DNA from: Pegea sp. RAD2-039
Taxonomy: Eukaryota; Chordata; Thaliacea; Salpida; Salpidae
Assembly (NCBI GenBank): GCA_034620365.1
Contig: JAQGEQ010000316.1
Coordinates: 558,001-622,000, forward strand
Direction: 5' to 3'
DNA length: 64,000 bases
Of the stretch, positions 38,778 to 50,665 are shown piece after piece. The notes beneath the pieces were generated by a model. The model worked only from the letters and a program-made list of their open reading frames with translations. It did not search any database and was not told the DNA's origin. Position numbers and translations under genes: made by a program. The first letter of the stretch is position 1, and every line of letters starts with the position of its first letter.

Positions 38778-40430
38778 TTATACCGGCCTGTTACTATTAA
38801 CATGAATCCTTCGTACTCGATGTTGTTGACTTCTCGCTGCTTCGTCTAAATCATCATCACTCTGACAGTTGTGAGAGACAGAATGTTCATTTTCTGGGTC
38901 TTTTATTCCTCTATAATCTACAGTACTTGAGCTAGAAGCTTTATTTGGTTCATAAAGAAGAATATTCAAAGATTCTTCATAGATTCTAGCCTCAGGAAAC
39001 TCCACCTTTTGTTAAAACACTCTTGAAAGCTTTTGTTGATTTTAATTATGCAAATTACTTTTGTTTGTTTTTTTTCTGTCGCGTAAACAATTGAAGTACA
39101 ACAAATCTCCGCAACTTTTCGTTGGTGACCATAAAAAGACCAAACACAAATTTCATCACCAACTATATCTTTCAGAAACAGAATCCGACCATTGAACCGA
39201 AGTGAAAGTTTATCAAATAATTCAATATTTTTCAACATATTATCATCAGAAGAACTGCAACGAAAAATCGTCAAAAATTTCCACAAATCGTTGATTTTGT
39301 TACTTGGTGTAAGAATATTTGTTGTTGCTTCGATTGTAGAGAAATTTCACGATTGGTTTGTTGGTTCGGCGGACGATATCTGCTTCCTCTTCAGGAGATG
39401 TGATGATTGGGACTCTACAGATTGGATCAATGTCTAGAGCTTTTCTCTCAAGAGCACTTTCACATTGAGTTACAAGTTCTGAAAAATCAAATTCCAAAAT
39501 AATATCAACAAAATTGATTTTAAAATTGAAAACTTTCAGCCTTTCTTTTAATTATTTTAACTAAAACAGTTTTTTAAACCTTGTATCAAATAATACTTTG
39601 CTTCTGCTAAAAGTTCAGATATTTCACTTCTACTATCGGTTAAAGTAATAGAGCCATCTCGTAAATAATTGAGAATTGTACTGAAGTGCTTTCCACACCT
39701 ATCAATAAGAACCCAACCTGATATAAAAACAGGTCACATGACAAGAAGCAACAAATATTTGAGTAAAGCAAACCTTCTTTATCACTCAAAACAACCATTC
39801 GGCCACTAAACATTGCTCTTAACATATTATCTTCTTTAGTAAGGGTACCCATAGTAGTATAATGCAAAGAACCACCAACATTGAGTTTGACATATTTGTT
39901 CGGTGAAACTATATCAACTTCATTCTCTAAAAATATAATTTCATTTAAGTTGAAGAAGTTAAAAGTTTAAAAGTGTTTTTTTACTAAAAAAATTAAAATC
40001 AATATAAACATAAATAAATGCTTTGAGTTTATTTTCAAATACAACAATTTACTCTTAGTTTAAAACTAGAGTTTATTTGACCTGTTTTAATAAACAAAGC
40101 AAATTTCTACCTTAATATTTACTTTATATTTTTATAACTTTAAAAAATTGAAATATTAAAAAAACTGCTAAATAGATAAAAAAATAATAGTGAAAAAAAG
40201 AAAGTAAGCTTAAACGTTCAAATTTGGTTATCATATCCTATGAGAAATTAATCAACAAAAATTAGACAAACTTTAAAATTGAGAATAAAAAAAATAAAGA
40301 ATTGATATAAAATTATATCTTTATTTCCAGCAAATAAATCTTCCAAAATAATAATTGAAATTCATAAAGTTTTGCAATAAAACTGACCAATAATTTCAGT
40401 CTTTTGGGGATCATTTGAAGACTTCTTCAT
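38778..40430 (-). CDS. BTB/POZ protein of the KCTD10/KCTD13/TNFAIP1 (BACURD) group
   Basis: Substrate adaptor for cullin-3 ubiquitin ligase. Vertebrate members target RhoA and bind PCNA. Exons, minus strand: 40388-40430 (ATG 40430), 39774-39926, 39580-39717, 39304-39478, 39059-39254 and 38778-39005, giving 310 residues, close to the family length. The BTB domain is [18 protein letters not shown]...[21 protein letters not shown]. The conserved second half reads [35 protein letters not shown], and [20 protein letters not shown]. It is a single orthologue of the three vertebrate paralogues, so no single symbol fits. The C-terminal tail ([20 protein letters not shown]) is divergent. Confidence 0.94.
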
Positions 40431-41619
40431 TGAATCATTTGAACATTGCACATAAGGTACAATCACCGTATGACAACCACTCATCAATATAGTTTAAACA
40501 ACACCTAATCATTAAGCAAGTTTCAATCAGATAAACATCAAATATGAGTTGCATAAACATTTTTTTGCTCTTATCAACTAAATCACTATAGATAAAATAG
40601 TTTATATATAAAACATAAGCTACAAATATAACAGTATATGTAATATTGCCAGTTTCTTTTTTTGTACTTTTGATTGACAACTAATATTTACTTATACCTC
40701 TGCAATGTTCTTATTTCTTCTACATTAATAATGTTAAGCTGTAGTAATTAAAAATGTTCACTATTTTTCTGCATTCATATTGTTTTGTTTCTGCTATAAA
40801 ATCTGTATAAATTTTTATCTGTAGCCATGTGTTAAATAAAATAAATAAATATTTATAAGAAACATTTAAATACAAATATAAAAATATATCAACTAAAAAT
40901 ATTACATATTTGAATTATGACAAATTTAGCTTTTTAAGTATCATATAAATTTATAAACTGATAATAACCTAAAAAAATATTTATGCCAAAAGATAAATAT
41001 TAGAAAACACAATAAATAATTGAAAATACAATAAAAAATAGAAAATACTATAAAAAAGTAATTCATACTTAAATAGCAACAGTTTATTTACTTTACACCA
41101 TATTATTATTGATGTTATCAATTTAAAGCAAAAACAAACTTGCGGAAATACTGAAACAAAAATTGTCTGAAAAGGGAGTGAATAAAAAAGATTATTAGTA
41201 GTATAATATGGTCGAGATAAAAAGTGCTCGAATAAACTTTGAATTAAAAAATATTAATCTATTATTTAACACTGCGTGTACAAAAATACTTTTTAAATAC
41301 TTTTAAAGATTTATTATTTACTTGTATTTTGGTTACTCCAAGAAACATCATGTATTCAAAAAGGTAAAAATCGACAATTTATAGTTCTTGCATAGTTTGA
41401 TACAATTTTTTATTAAAGAATTTTAAAGCTTTGTGACTTATATTGTAAACAAATCATAGTTAAAAAAATAAATTATAAAAAATAACACCAAAAGAGGTAA
41501 TATGCCAAAAGTCAAGGTGTATTCTATTTGAACTAGATTCCATTTGAATAAGGTTATAGATAACATTTTATTCGTATAAGCTTTTGAGTGTTTGAATATT
41601 AATTATTGTGAATACATTT
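40431..41619. other. Upstream region of the KCTD gene; nothing else supported
   Basis: AT-rich. An open frame on the minus strand at 40435-40680 ends just before the KCTD start but lacks an ATG or splice sites that would support it. Confidence 0.45.
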
Positions 41620-43915
41620 ATTTTCTGTGATATGGATCTATTAACGAATGCTGCAAATGCACTGGCTATCACCTGTGGTGTATGCTTAGATGGCATCAAT
41701 GATATGAAATTATCAGAAGCACAGTGTATGCATTGTTAAATATGGAGTCATTAGAATTATCTATTAAAAATATGTAAATAATACTAAAAAGAAACTATTG
41801 GTCTCTTCTAGTCTTACCACATACTTGTGTAAAGAAATTAAATGCACAAATAGTTGCATTTTGCTAAGCTTTAAGATTAATGCTGACTTTACAATGTCTT
41901 ATAAAAAGTTGACTCAATGAAGAGGAAACTGAGAAAGAAAATCTGAACTCAGAACCTGGCATACTCTTATATACTGACGTGATCATAAAAGCCTTAGAGA
42001 TTTAAAATAAATAGGCCAACCAAATTTCCTCATTAGAAAATAATCTACAGGTCGTATTCTTAAGCACCTCTTAAACTATAAAATTACGGAGACTTCTACA
42101 AGAAACTCTAGATTTATATATGCATGCATTTTTACCATCCCAGATTTTGTAAGAAATAAACCAACTAACTATATAAAGCTAGATTTTCAAAGTTAATTGA
42201 AAAACATCATCGAAGCGTTCAATCGACTTAGTTAAAAATCTTTTTATAACAGATCATTTGTCATGAAGCTCTTGAATCAATCAACTAAAAATACTGAAAT
42301 TCAAAAACCTCAGCATCAATTGCTCTTAGCAAATCATCGTAATTTGTACACAACTGAAACTAATCAAAAAGCTTCTAATCACAAACAACTAGTAAAAACA
42401 ATATGAAAAACGGGAAGCTGTCCAAGTGAATAAGAGAGTCGAATAAGATAGATTTTGTGTCCCTTGACTGCAAGAAACCCGATCTATAGAATCTTTGCCA
42501 TCTAACGAAATTTAAAACGCAATGGTCTGTCCCCAAAAGCCTTACTGAATTGACACCAAAGGTGTTGCTTTCTTATTCTTCAAAAACGACTTTAAAGGTT
42601 GATATGTTCATACCACTTCAGATTTTTCAATTTTTTAAAACTAGTTTTGAAGTTATTTGTGTTGACCTTTTTAACTTAGAAACTATCAGGTTTGGTTGTG
42701 TCTTTATACCTCTTTACGTCTCGCTATAATTTAAAGCTGTCTGCCATCTACAATTTTATTAGTAGTTTTATGCCAAGTTTTCATTTTTATTTCTTTTTAT
42801 TTGTTAAGAGATTGGACATCCTGACATCGACCAGACTATTTTTCTATGTTTAAAAAATTCTGTCCATGACACATTTCTTAAATTTACAACTACACATTCT
42901 TTAAGTCGAAGTATACATGAACCCATTCACTCAAAAAGTTACATTAGGAACTTTTACTCTGTAACACTTAAGGACTTAGCAAATCTTTCCTTCTCTTTTA
43001 CCTATTTTGTTATTCTAGCTATAGTTTGATTTAATCTATCGACAAAAGCCCCAATTGCCTATCCTGACTTCTGTAAAACCAACTTTAATCAACTAAAATA
43101 ATTACACCCACTATCTTCCCTTAACTGAAAGGACATGCTATTAAAGGAAATCTCCTCAGTCTTTCTACAAAAATTGGATCCAAACCTGACCAATTACAAT
43201 CAAAGGTTCGTTTCACTAAAAAACCTTTCTTACATTAATAATATTACAACTTCACTTCACACAAACTACTGTTGAAAAAAAGTATCTCTTTTACGAAAAA
43301 TATAAATTTGATATAATAAAAGCTGGAAAATACAAGCTTAAATGTGAGAAAAATAAAATTGGAGGTAATTCATCGCCTCAGCTTCTTCAATTTAGATACT
43401 TTGGAAATTCGACGGATTAAATACGACTTAATTCTTATTTTTTGAATTATCCACAATTTAATTGACCTTCAGTTTGATGATTTCTTTTCCATTAGTCCTT
43501 CCCTCAAGTTATATCAACTCAGACGACACACATTACATCTTAATAAGCCTATATCACCTGGTACATTGGTCAGAGCGAATTATTTCTCATACCGCACAAT
43601 TAGTACATGGAACCAGCTGCCATCAGACATTGTCATATCGGAGTCGCTCGCGTTGTTCAAAAAGAAGTTGAACCGTTATAACATTGCCAACATTGTCATT
43701 TCTATACTGTGAATTTTTCCTTTTTTTTATATTAACATTCTATGTAATTGTTTACTGTTATATGCTTTGAGAGCTATCGAAATTCCATGCATTACATCTT
43801 TTGCTTTCTATATTTTTGACTAAATAGATGTTATTTGTGAGAATGTGTGTTGGCGAGAGGTACTCTCCTCAGGTACTGTCCTTCGCATTTATTGTAATAA
43901 ATAAATAATTAGCAT
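41620..43915 (+). mobile_element. Decayed LINE (CR1/L2-like) copy
   Basis: The 5' part (about 41631-41742) encodes a short cysteine-rich stretch, ITCGVCLDGINDMK...QCMHC, like the zinc finger of LINE ORF1 proteins. The 3' part (about 43380-43700) is the nucleotide counterpart of the reverse transcriptase C-terminus at 26160-26640, with many stops. It ends with a 3' UTR, GTACTCTCCTCAGGTACTG, and an AATAAATAAATAA tail. The middle is too decayed to translate, so the 5' limit is approximate and this may be more than one insertion. Confidence 0.65.
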
Positions 43916-44149
43916 GATTACAAGGAAACTAGAGTATTTTATATTCTTACTTGAGTTATACTTATGCCTTTCTTGTTTTGATTCTAAACGTTACTATCTA
44001 TATTGAATTGAATATCTCAGACTTTTTCTGCAATTGTATTCACAATGAAAGCAGCGTGCATTATTTTTTATCTTTATTAATCATTTTTATCAAAATGTAC
44101 TGATTTTAAATCTAACTGGAAACTTTTGTGAGAATTAAATTCATTAAAT

Positions 44150-44437
44150 CTAGAAGAAATTGTCATGTCAGAATTACTCGCGTTGCTCAAACAGAAGTTA
44201 AACCGTTATAATATTGCCAACACAGCCGTTTCTATACTGTGAATTTTTTAAATATTATAATAATTCTATGTAATTTTTCACGGTTATATGCTTTTAGGAC
44301 TATCGAAATGCCATGTGTTACATCTCTTTCTTTCTATATTTCTAACTTAATAGATGTTATTTATGAGAATTTGTGTTAGCGAGAAGTACTCTCTTCAGGC
44401 ACCCTCCTTCGCGTTTATTGCAATAAATAAATAAAAG
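44150..44437 (+). mobile_element. 5'-truncated LINE 3' end, second copy
   Basis: It repeats the last 280 or so bases of the preceding LINE, from the ELLALLKQKLNRYNIANT-type ORF2 end through GTACTCTCTTCAGGCACCC and the AATAAATAAATAA tail, with scattered substitutions. Typical of truncated target-primed insertion. Confidence 0.85.
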
Positions 44438-45154
44438 TAAATAGAACTGCATGACAACTTAAAAGCTATCTTAATATTTGTAGTTTCCTAGATCTAAATA
44501 GTTTTATACTTTTTTTGTGATTTTAATAATTTTTACCAAAGCATATTTTTGTGTGCATTTGTGATTATTTAATATTTACAGTCGTTTTTATTATACTCAT
44601 GGTACTTATTACATACATTAATAAAAGCCGGATTACTCCAGTTAAATTCTATTTTATATGATAAATACACTTACAATAGTAGTATGTCATATTATAATTG
44701 GAAATATTATTAAATTTAAGAAAAAAATAACAATTCAAGAAGAACCAGATAAACTTATTTTGATAATTTTATAACTGATACTTATTTTGATAAAAAAGTT
44801 TTTTTACACAGCAGTTAATCCAAGCTTTTTATTAAGTTCATGTTTTACTAAAAACACAACTCTAACCACCATATAAAATATTTATCAAATAAAACTATTG
44901 AAACTACAAAAAGAAAAGCAAGTGTTGAAAAATAACATTGAAATAAGTTGCAAAATTTCTAATCGAGATAAGTAATTAGACTGACGGTAAAAAAATAATT
45001 TGTCATACTGGTTAGGTCATGAAATTAAGAAAATGATTTAGCAGGTAAACACGTTTATTGAAATAATCATGTTAATTAAGTACAAAGAAAATAATGATAA
45101 AGATGAAATATTTGGTCAATTTATTAGAAAATATAAAAAATATTTAGATATTAT
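44438..45154. other. Intergenic, downstream of SPTSS
   Basis: AT-rich; no further feature is seen. Confidence 0.45.
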
Positions 45155-45611
45155 TTAAACTATTTCAAAATATGTCAACATGGCATGAACATGAATTGGA
45201 AGAAATGCATAAGCAGTATAGAATGACATTGATATCAGCAAAATAACACAAGTGTCTGTGAAAAGGTTAAAAAAAGTATTTATTACTTGATCAGATAAAA
45301 ATAACTAAAAGTGTTATCATGTCAATTAATCTCACCAAACTGAATATTAAAATAATATAAATAAAAACTTATAAATACATTTGTAACTTAATGAAATATT
45401 AGTAATATGATAAGGTAGTTGTAGTACATTACCAAATGATTTAAAACTTTATTATACTTTAATCACTTTAATACTTACTAAATAGCATTCTTTCCCACCC
45501 ATCCAACATATGAAGCCCAACATTTATACAATAAACTAAATACATCCATTCCAAATATGCAAATGAAATATTTTTTGGTTTTCTACCGTACACTTCCCAA
45601 TCAAAACTCAT
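45155..45611 (-). CDS. SPTSS: Serine palmitoyltransferase small subunit (ssSPT, SPTSSA/B-like)
   Basis: Activating small subunit of serine palmitoyltransferase, the first enzyme of sphingolipid synthesis, in the ER membrane. Exons 45479-45611 (ATG 45611) and 45155-45255 join in phase across a 223-bp intron to 77 residues. Matches to the family are LVYCINVGLHMLDGWERMLFN (family: LY-MLEPWER-FN), a second hydrophobic segment with SFYTAYAFLPIHVHAML, and the C-terminal YFEIV. The length is like human ssSPTa. An acceptor-like TTTATAG lies 17 bases upstream of the ATG. It is easily missed because both exons are short. Confidence 0.87.
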
Positions 45612-48408
45612 AATAATGTAATGAAAAACTATAAACAAAATAAGTTGCTTAGACTATACTTAAATTTTGCTAAATTTTTTAACATACATAAACTAATCAA
45701 AATTAAAAAATCTTTTATATGTTAGTTTTATTTATATTAACTATTATGATTAATTATAATTAATTATATAATTATAATATATTTTTTTAGAGATTGAATA
45801 ATTCTAATTGGGTAAATACAAATAAATCAGTATTGATAAATTATGGACAATTAATTCATAAAGTAAACAAATATTAAGTTATCAAAACAAAGAAAAATAT
45901 TAAGTGAGATTTTATAAGAAAATAATTATCAAACTTATGTATCAGTGACAACAAACATTCATTAATTATCAAATAATAAATAAAAACTCTTTGTTGAAAG
46001 TAAAAATGTTTGAAGAGATCAAAAAACAACTTTGCTTATGACTTTAAAATAACTTTAAATACTGTGAGTCAAAGAGTTTTATTTGTTTATTCAAGTATTC
46101 AATAGTTGATCACTTGCTTTAGGCAAGAGTCTTTGTTTAGCATTCATCATAAAAACAAGCCTTAATCTCCTGACATTGGTCAGTAAATACAAATTTAACA
46201 TAATAACACTTTCGCACTATTAATCAATGATAACAGATAAAAGTTTGTTGTCATTTCTATAATTTCTCCTTTATAACGATGAACTATTTTAATAAATAAT
46301 ATTTAAGAACATAATAACTATATAAGCATACAAATGAATAAGAAAGTTTATTGATTAGAATATGACAACATTATAGTATGATTATATGTATAGATTACAT
46401 TTATAGTACATACAACGGAATACTACTCATAATCCTAAACTGTTAACTAAAGTGTTGAAAAACCTTTTTCATATAGGAAATATTTCCAAATACCTACCTT
46501 ATAACTTGTAACTTATTTATAACTTATTTTTTCATTAGATGCAATAAAAATTTGTGAAAAGCTAATAAAACCTGCAGTAACTTCAAGTTTTATACCTTAT
46601 AAACCAAGGGCCCTCAAATACAGCTTAACAACCCTTCAAGCAGTCAGGAACGACTCTTTCAAAGTTTGAAAAAACAATCAATCTTCAAAAAAAGTTTAGT
46701 AAATTTTCATTGAATAAAAAAACTAATTTTTGTAGTTGATTCGATGACTTTGTTTTCAAAAAGATGACAAAATAGTCTGATTAGTACAAAATGAACAAAA
46801 CTTGAATTAAAAGTTTAGGGTAAGGCTGTGTTTGTTACAATTCAGTAACATTTGATCATAAGACTGTGCCTATGATAATTACCGCTTCTGATTAGTTGAT
46901 TACCTTGAATTCTTTTACATATGGTGAAAATATACAGAGCCGCACTTAGCTTAGAGGTCCTCTTTTAATTACATTAGTGATTGCTACAATCATAATAACT
47001 CTTTAAAAGAATTCTATTCTAACACACAACAACAAAGGTAAGTAACGATGTACAACCCAAATTTAAGCAAACAGAAACCTATAAACAAGTAGCGCGCGAA
47101 AACCTGCCTTCAAATAACATTTACTTACGCGATAAAGTATTTTTTTGTTATATTCTTTAAATATAGTTTAATTACTACAATTATAAGAAAATAGGCGTGA
47201 ATGTATTATATTGAGCTCAATACACTTTATGCTATAGCAGAAGATGGTTTTCTATAGAGTCACATTTAATTTGCAGGTAAAAAATGAATACCTTTTTTCA
47301 ACAAGATCTAGAAAAAGTAGAAAAACTCATTCTTTAAGAATAATTACTGCAAAAGAGTTAATACGATGAAGAAGAAGTTAGACAACCTTAAATGAGAACT
47401 AATACGTTTAATTATAATGAGCCGGTAAGTATCTCTAAACTATTTTACAAGTCGAATCATCTACTTAATACAAAACCTTAAATATGAAACCATATTCAGT
47501 ATTGTATTAAGTATTGTATAAAACATAATCAAGTAATCTATAGTGATGGTTGCAGTAGAACGTAGTACCAAAAAACAAAGATTTCAAGGTGAACAGTTAA
47601 AAAAACTCTTCAAGTTTTAAAAAGTCGATTTGTTACTCGATGGCACACTTGATAGCTATTAGAACTCTAAAGATTTAATATAATGCAGTTTTTAATAAAA
47701 CCATATAACTATATTGAAAATTAGCTAATTTACATTCCACCCAAAAATTTAAATAACTTTCGAGTGTTTATTACATTAGTGTTTGTTTTGCTATTGCTAT
47801 CAAACAAAGTTTAACAAAAGTTTAAAGTTTTTTTATAATTTAAATATTTTTGGTGAAGTACTTCGTTTAAACAACTAATAAAAAAGTTTTATTGTGGTCA
47901 TAAAAATCGAGCTAGGTTTTTATCAAATTCTGAAACTAACTTTTCATTTATTTATAGAAAATTATTTTGGTAAATATTATTTCCAATCAAAATATTATTG
48001 AAAATAAAATAAATGTACTTTATGTGTTTTGTAATATTGTAAGTAATTATTTTCATGTTTATTTTTTAATAAATAAATCTTTTCTTTTATCTTAAATTAA
48101 ATTTTATTTACTTGATTTTATATAATTTAATTTTGACTGCCATTTCAAATGTATTGAAGTACATTTTTATTATCAATTATATTTATATTACATTTAATTT
48201 CTTTGAGTTTTCAAAATAACCAAATATTTTTTATGAAATTTGAAAACAAATATTAAAAATTTCTTATTATTTTTAAGAAAATTTGTTCAACTTGTGATAG
48301 GAATATGTCATATAAACTTGTTCTGCCAATTCATCATTAACTTGATAATTGATATAATCTATTTAATATTTTATATCTTAGGTATTGATCAAATTATAGC
48401 AAGAAAAA
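45612..48408. other. Divergent intergenic region between SPTSS and MFSD11
   Basis: 2.8 kb of AT-rich sequence with no coding stretch or recognised repeat. An acceptor-like TATCTTAG lies 28 bases before the MFSD11 ATG. Confidence 0.45.
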
Positions 48409-49764
48409 ATGAATATAAATTGGAAGTTTTTTAATGTCATTGTTCATAGCATCTCATTTATGCTAATTTTCATTGGATTCCAAACATGTGGAATGGTGGA
48501 ACAAACTGTTTTGAATAATTATATCAATGAAACAACAGTTAATGGAACAGTTACATTTCATGGCGATGGATATATAAGTCTTGCTATTATCTACATAGTT
48601 TTTGCTTTTTGTAATTGGATAGCACCTTCCATTGTTAGTTTATTTGGTCCAAAATACACCATGGTACTTGGTTCATTAGCATATGTTTTGTATCTTGCTT
48701 CTTTTATTAAACCATTAGTGGAAACTTTATACATTTCATCTGTACTTGTAGGGTTTGGTGCTGCTATTTTGTGGACTGCACAAGGTAGTTTTCTTACTTT
48801 AAACTCTACAAAAGATACTATGAATAGAAATAGTGGATTATTTTGGGCTATCAGTCAAACTAGTTTCCTGATAGGTAACTTGTATGTGTTTTTTGCTTGG
48901 AATGGAGTTACTCAAATCTTGGATGCTCAAAGGATTCCCTTATTCATTGGATTAACTGTTTTAACATTTATTGGGACTATATCTCTATTTATTTTGAGAA
49001 ATCCAAAAGACAATTCAAGTGAAGAAGAGACTTTAATTGAAAAAGAAAATGAAACGGTTTATTCAAGTCGTAGTCAGGCTTATGTTGCTTTTATAGATTC
49101 AATAAAACTTTTTAAAACACGTGATATGGTGATATTAAGTATTACTTTCTTCTATACTGGTTTAGAATTAACCTTTTACAGCGGTGTATACTCAACATGT
49201 GTTGGTGCTACTAAGCAATTTGGAGATGACGCAGATAAACTTGTTGGTTTAGTTGGGATTATGATTGGTGTTGGTGAAATAGCAGGTGGAATGATATTTG
49301 GAATATTTGGAAGTTATTTCAAAAAATATGGTTATGGATTAATTGTTTTGTTTGGAGGTGTTTTACATTTTGTCTCATTTCTTTTGATATTTCTTAATAT
49401 ACCTGATGATGCTCCTATATCTGCTTCTAGTACGAATGTTGCTTATATAATGCCAAACAGTGGTCTAGCCATTTTTTGTGGGATGCTTTTAGGTTTTTGT
49501 GATGCTTGTTATAATACTCAGTTAATTTCAATCATTGGCACGACCTACTCTGATCAAAGTGCCCCTGCTTTTGCTTTATTTAAATTTGTTCAAAGTTTTT
49601 CTGCAGCAATTGGATTTTTCTACAGCCCTTATCTATCTCTAAAGTGGCAGTTGTTGATTTTAGTTATATTTAATTTTCTCTCAATGATTGCTTTTTTTAA
49701 TGTTGAAAATAATTTACATGTGAAGAAAAAATTAGACGATGGCTCTGCTGATATTCCATCTTAA
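48409..49764 (+). CDS. MFSD11: UNC93-like protein MFSD11, major facilitator superfamily
   Basis: Polytopic membrane protein of the UNC93 group of the major facilitator superfamily. The substrate is unknown in any species. It is 451 residues in one exon, near the length of the human protein. Diagnostic blocks are IFIGFQTCGMVEQTVL near the N-terminus, AAILWTAQGSFLTLNS, NSGLFWAISQTSFLIGNLYV, TGLELTFYSGVYSTCVGAT, SAPAFALFKFVQSFSAAIG and a membrane-rich C-terminus. The Asn-linked glycosylation sites in the first loop (NETT, NGT) are expected. AATAAA at 49959 may be its polyadenylation signal. It is the largest intronless coding region in the window, which contrasts with its intron-rich neighbours. 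Confidence 0.95.
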   Translation: MNINWKFFNVIVHSISFMLIFIGFQTCGMVEQTVLNNYINETTVNGTVTFHGDGYISLAIIYIVFAFCNWIAPSIVSLFGPKYTMVLGSLAYVLYLASFIKPLVETLYISSVLVGFGAAILWTAQGSFLTLNSTKDTMNRNSGLFWAISQTSFLIGNLYVFFAWNGVTQILDAQRIPLFIGLTVLTFIGTISLFILRNPKDNSSEEETLIEKENETVYSSRSQAYVAFIDSIKLFKTRDMVILSITFFYTGLELTFYSGVYSTCVGATKQFGDDADKLVGLVGIMIGVGEIAGGMIFGIFGSYFKKYGYGLIVLFGGVLHFVSFLLIFLNIPDDAPISASSTNVAYIMPNSGLAIFCGMLLGFCDACYNTQLISIIGTTYSDQSAPAFALFKFVQSFSAAIGFFYSPYLSLKWQLLILVIFNFLSMIAFFNVENNLHVKKKLDDGSADIPS

Positions 49765-50338
49765 GTTGAAACTAAACTGTTTGTATTTTACAAGTTTTAA
49801 TTAACTTTAATCTTTAAATTAACTGAAATGATTTGATATGTACTATGTATTATATGTATACTAAAAATAATTACCTGATTTCTTCATAGGATTTTTTAAA
49901 AGTTCAAATTTTGCCTTTATGATTTATAAATCATTAAAAATCATAGAAAAGTTTTGTGAATAAAAATTATCTGATTTCCTATTCGTCTAAAGAGATTAAA
50001 ACTATGAAGTTTGATGAACCTTTTTTCTTTTGTATTCTTTCATCTAAAAATTGAACTATTTGTTGCAAACCAATTACTATATTCATTCTATTTACTCGAT
50101 TGAAAGTGCAATAGATTTTTATATTTTTTATTCATGATCGCTTAATTCTTTCTCTGCTATTTCTTAATAAATAATTATTGAAATATTTGTTTATTTTATT
50201 ATTTTACAAATTTAGAATGAGGTATGAAAACTTTTGTTTTTAATAATGATATCTTCAACTAATTTAGTAAAAGTAGTTTTGTAAAACATAATTTTTCTAT
50301 TTTAATCTTAGTTTACTAAACGATCAGTGATAAACTGT
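49765..50338. other. 3' flank of MFSD11, no gene
   Basis: AT-rich sequence up to the SINE. Nothing else is seen. Confidence 0.45.
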
Positions 50339-50455
50339 GTCCTGTTTGGTGGTGAAGCGGTTACTACACCTACCTTCTAGCTAGGAAGTACCGGGTTCGA
50401 CCCCAGGTGGAGACATATTTATAAACTCTTAAGAAAAACCATAAAAAAAACTCGT
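50339..50455 (+). mobile_element. tRNA-like SINE, copy 1
   Basis: It contains an A-box-like TGGTGAAGCGG and a B-box GGTTCGACCCC, the RNA polymerase III promoter of tRNA-derived SINEs. Ends do not pair into a tRNA acceptor stem, so it is not a tRNA gene. It matches the inverted copy at 54795-54950 over the head and a shared downstream ATATTTATAAACTC...CTCGTGAGAAT. It lacks the LINE-like tail. Confidence 0.8.
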
Positions 50456-50518
50456 GAGAATATATATAAAAAATATAAAAAATTCAACCAAACAAAAAGG
50501 GAATTTTTAATGAAATAA

Positions 50519-50580
50519 ACGACCGAAAATAAAACAAATAGTTAAAAAAAACGACCGAAAATAAAACAAATAGTTAAAAA
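50519..50580. repeat. Two-unit tandem repeat
   Basis: A unit of about 31 bases starting ACGACCGAAAATAAAACAAA occurs twice in direct succession just 3' of the protease gene. Probably replication slippage. Confidence 0.85.
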
Positions 50581-50665
50581 TGTAAATCTTCATGTAAAAT
50601 AGGTTTGATGTAAAAACCTCAGAGGCAGTTTTGACCAAGCAGTCACAAATATCTTTGTAGCTGTT

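Noticed and set aside
40435..40680. 81-codon open frame on the minus strand upstream of KCTD
   Set aside because: No ATG at its start, no supporting splice sites or homology, and AT-driven composition. It overlaps the presumed KCTD leader region.
43462..43671. 69-codon frame as a separate gene
   Set aside because: It is an off-frame reading of the decayed LINE reverse transcriptase end.
50339..50415. tRNA gene suggested by A- and B-box motifs
   Set aside because: The 5' and 3' ends cannot form an acceptor stem, the anticodon arm is poor, and a second copy shares non-tRNA flanking sequence, so it is a SINE.
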